Program-made: the position numbers and the translations under genes
In this document: piece after piece, positions 62,713 through 64,000 of the stretch
How the letters are laid out: every line of letters starts with the position of its first letter
Numbering within the stretch: position 1 is the stretch's first letter
Notes under the pieces: model-generated
Told to the model about the DNA's origin: nothing
The model's input: the letters and a program-made list of their open reading frames with translations, nothing else
The model's database searches: none
Source: Kroppenstedtia sanguinis
GTDB lineage: Bacteria > Bacillota > Bacilli > Thermoactinomycetales > DSM-45169
NCBI RefSeq assembly: GCF_050433445.1
Contig: NZ_JBNPXF010000017.1
Coordinates: 6,093-70,092 of the forward strand
Length of the DNA: 64,000 nt
Direction of reading: 5' to 3'

Positions 62713-63399
62713 CTATGGGTTTACATCCGCCCGTGTTGTCAACAGTTCGCTGAAGGAGTGGATCACCTGGTCGGCATCCTCCAGCTCCTTTTCATCACCA
62801 AATTGGGGAAAACCGGCATACCTACATCCTATGACGGTGAGCCCGTTAGCTTTCCCAGCCTGAACATCAGAGCTTCGGTCCCCTACCATCCAACCGGAGG
62901 TGACTTGATGTTCTTTCATCAAAAGGGCCACCAACTGCCTTTTGTCAAAGATCTTTTTCTCCCCTGCAGAGTATATACCCGTAAACCAGGAGCGGATACC
63001 AAAAGCTTGTAAAACGCCCCGCACGTAAGGACCTTGCCCGTTGCTGGCCACAAACAGGCGAAATCCCTGTCCATGGAGAGCCTCCAGACTCTGAGGAACT
63101 CCGGGGTACAACGCTCCCATTCCCTCTGCCAGGCAATCCAGTTCGTTTTCCAACCACTTGTCGTCGGCCCGTTTTTTCACCTCATCGGATGCTCCAGGCA
63201 ACAAACGCTCCCAAATCCCCTCCGAGGTCATGCCAAAAACCGATGTCACCTGTTCATCCGCGGGTCGGTCTCCCTGATAGAGGCCCTGTTCCTGCAACTG
63301 TTGATAAGTTCGGTGAAAAGCGGGGATCGCCACCTGTTCGGTTTGAAAAAGTGTTCCATCTAAATCAAAAATGAATGCCTTCCCTTGATTCTTCGACAT
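62713..63399 (-). CDS. HAD-superfamily hydrolase, phosphatase type
   Basis: The 228-residue protein has motif I FDLDGTLF (nucleophile Asp about residue 11), an alpha-helical cap (about 20-90), motif II VASNGQ, a motif III lysine and motif IV GDRSSD. It resembles phosphoglycolate or pyrophosphatase-like HADs; the substrate is not determined. ATG at 63399 has GAGGAGAG upstream. Repeat copies flank it on both sides. Confidence 0.85.
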   Translation of the reverse strand: MSKNQGKAFIFDLDGTLFQTEQVAIPAFHRTYQQLQEQGLYQGDRPADEQVTSVFGMTSEGIWERLLPGASDEVKKRADDKWLENELDCLAEGMGALYPGVPQSLEALHGQGFRLFVASNGQGPYVRGVLQAFGIRSWFTGIYSAGEKKIFDKRQLVALLMKEHQVTSGWMVGDRSSDVQAGKANGLTVIGCRYAGFPQFGDEKELEDADQVIHSFSELLTTRADVNP

Positions 63400-63419
63400 C
63401 GAACTCTCTCCTCTCCTAT

Positions 63420-63654
63420 CAGGAGTATGTATTGGATTCTCCATATTTCAAGCGGGAAGATCGTGTTCTATCCTGGGACCCTTGCCACTTGCAAATCTAA
63501 CCATCGGACAGAAGCAAATCCTGACGGAAGCCACCCAAGGAAGATGGTCCCCGTCCCCGCTTATATAGGTTGCGTCGATTCAAATCCACCATACACCCAT
63601 CCATTTCAGGGAAAGATCAATTTTTTCAACATTGACAATAGATGACAACCTCTG
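63420..63654 (-). repeat. Degenerate MITE-like repeat, copy E (inverted)
   Basis: The left edge CAGGAGTATGTATTGGATT...CCATATTT resembles the right end of copy D read inversely (CAGGCGTGTTGATTAGCCATATTTT). The interior CAAATCT.ACCATCGG.CAG.AGCAAA and ACGGAAGC match copy B on the opposite strand. The far end is uncertain, and no flanking duplication is seen. Confidence 0.5.
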
Positions 63655-63660
63655 TAAAAT
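63632..63660 (+). promoter_or_regulatory. Near-consensus sigma-A promoter of the 54-residue ORF
   Basis: TTGACA (63632-63637) and TAAAAT (63655-63660) with exactly 17 bp between. It lies at or in the inner end of repeat copy E. Confidence 0.8.
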
Positions 63661-63703
63661 GGGTTATATTCCAAAAACGGCAGATTGAAAGGAGGTCGTC
63701 GAA

Positions 63704-63868
63704 ATGCTAAGCCTTGTTACCCACACTGTAAATTACGGGACTCGTCTGTCCGTAGACGGAGCTTCGGTATCTCCATCCATCCGGAAGGGAAAGATCACCC
63801 TGACGGCAGGTATTCCTATGGCCAAAAATGACATGAGGATGCGACGACCTCCGATCGGGGATGTTTAA
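63704..63868 (+). CDS. Small protein of unknown function (54 residues)
   Basis: The frame reads MLSLVTHTVNYGTRLSVDGA, continues through basic and polar residues and ends MRMRRPPIGDV. GAAAGGAGG is 8 nt from the ATG, and a near-consensus promoter is 44 bp upstream, so expression is likely. There is no signal peptide or membrane segment, and I recognise no family. It is placed just before an insertion-sequence end. Confidence 0.55.
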   Translation: MLSLVTHTVNYGTRLSVDGASVSPSIRKGKITLTAGIPMAKNDMRMRRPPIGDV

Positions 63869-63911
63869 ACCCCTGCTCCATGGCTGTTGAAACAGACGCC
63901 ACAGGTGGTCT

Positions 63912-64000
63912 TGACCCCGTCAAGTAGACAATGAAAAAAAGAACGGTTATGCGGCGACTTTTTCCCGATGCTCTACAGGGGAAAGGTCGCCCAATTTTTT
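63912..64000 (-). mobile_element. End of an IS3-family (IS150-like) insertion sequence
   Basis: The terminus TGACCCCGTCAAGTAGACA (from 63912) is like the ends of IS150-type elements. Directly inside it is the C-terminal end of a transposase on the minus strand. The element continues beyond the window. Confidence 0.7.
63947..64000 (-). CDS. IS3-family transposase, C-terminal fragment at window edge
   Basis: The last 17 codons read KKLGDLSPVEHREKVAA and stop. The SPVE(Y/H)RE ending is typical of the integrase-type transposase OrfB of IS3-family elements. Only the C-terminus is in the window. Confidence 0.65.
   Translation of the reverse strand, partial: KKLGDLSPVEHREKVAA

Noticed and set aside
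1..64000. rRNA, tRNA genes, CRISPR arrays, prophage
   Set aside because: No rRNA core sequences, tRNA cloverleaf, regularly spaced repeats or phage genes were seen; the only mobile DNA is the IS end at the right edge and the MITE-like repeats.

Overview
The window is a bacterial chromosome segment from the Firmicutes, order Bacillales. The evidence is the gene order, which follows the Bacillus subtilis origin-proximal region closely (ctsR-mcsA-mcsB-clpC-radA-disA ... sigH-rpmG-secE-nusG ... rpoBC ... str, S10, spc and alpha operons ... cwlD-mrp-gerD), the sporulation genes gerD, cwlD and sigH, and the McsB/McsA/CtsR system. The G+C-rich third positions, frequent GTG/TTG starts and the extra CarD, PssA and CHY-zinc-finger genes suggest a thermoactinomycete-like lineage (Thermoactinomycetaceae) rather than Bacillus itself; that placement is inference. 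Nearly all genes lie on the minus strand, so the biological reading order runs from position 64000 to 1.

Layout in transcription order. 63400-64000: the end of an IS3-type insertion sequence, a 54-residue small ORF with its own near-consensus promoter, and a repeat relic. 61697-63399: a HAD hydrolase and an MgtC-like membrane protein, separated by an intact MITE-like repeat. 55509-61556: the CtsR-repressed stress operon ctsR-mcsA-mcsB-clpC, followed by radA and disA. 51036-54333: pssA, a small plus-strand gene, carD and the PIN/TRAM protein YacL. 43052-50955: ispD-ispF, gltX, a cysteine T-box controlling cysE-cysS-mrnC-rlmB-yacP, then sigH. 38975-42461: rpmG-secE-nusG-rplK-rplA and rplJL with an L10 leader. 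30703-38909: ybxB, rpoB, rpoC. 25835-30581: ybxF-rpsL-rpsG-fusA-tuf. 25126-25446: a CHY zinc-finger gene between two terminators. 9634-24871: the fused S10-spc-alpha ribosomal cluster, including secY, adk, map and infA. 6271-9530: the ECF transporter core ecfA1-ecfA2-ecfT and truA. 5269-6118: rplM-rpsI. 1913-5158: a DUF2521 protein, cwlD, mrp/salA and a two-gene ABC transporter of the FetA/FetB type. 220-849: gerD on the plus strand.

The core of the window is the translation and transcription machinery (most ribosomal proteins, EF-Tu, EF-G, IF-1, RNA polymerase alpha, beta and beta', NusG, SecE/SecY). Regulatory sites visible in the DNA include several sigma-A promoters with 17-18 bp spacing, a sigma-F/G-type promoter before gerD, a CtsR operator, a cysteine T-box, the L10 leader and a series of intrinsic terminators.

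The most unusual content is not coding: a family of about 235-260 bp intergenic repeats with imperfect terminal inverted repeats (CAG...TGTTGATT) and, in the two best copies, exact 9-bp flanking duplications. Six copies or relics are seen here. A second oddity is the nusG start, whose Shine-Dalgarno sequence is separated from ATG by a perfect 6-bp hairpin.
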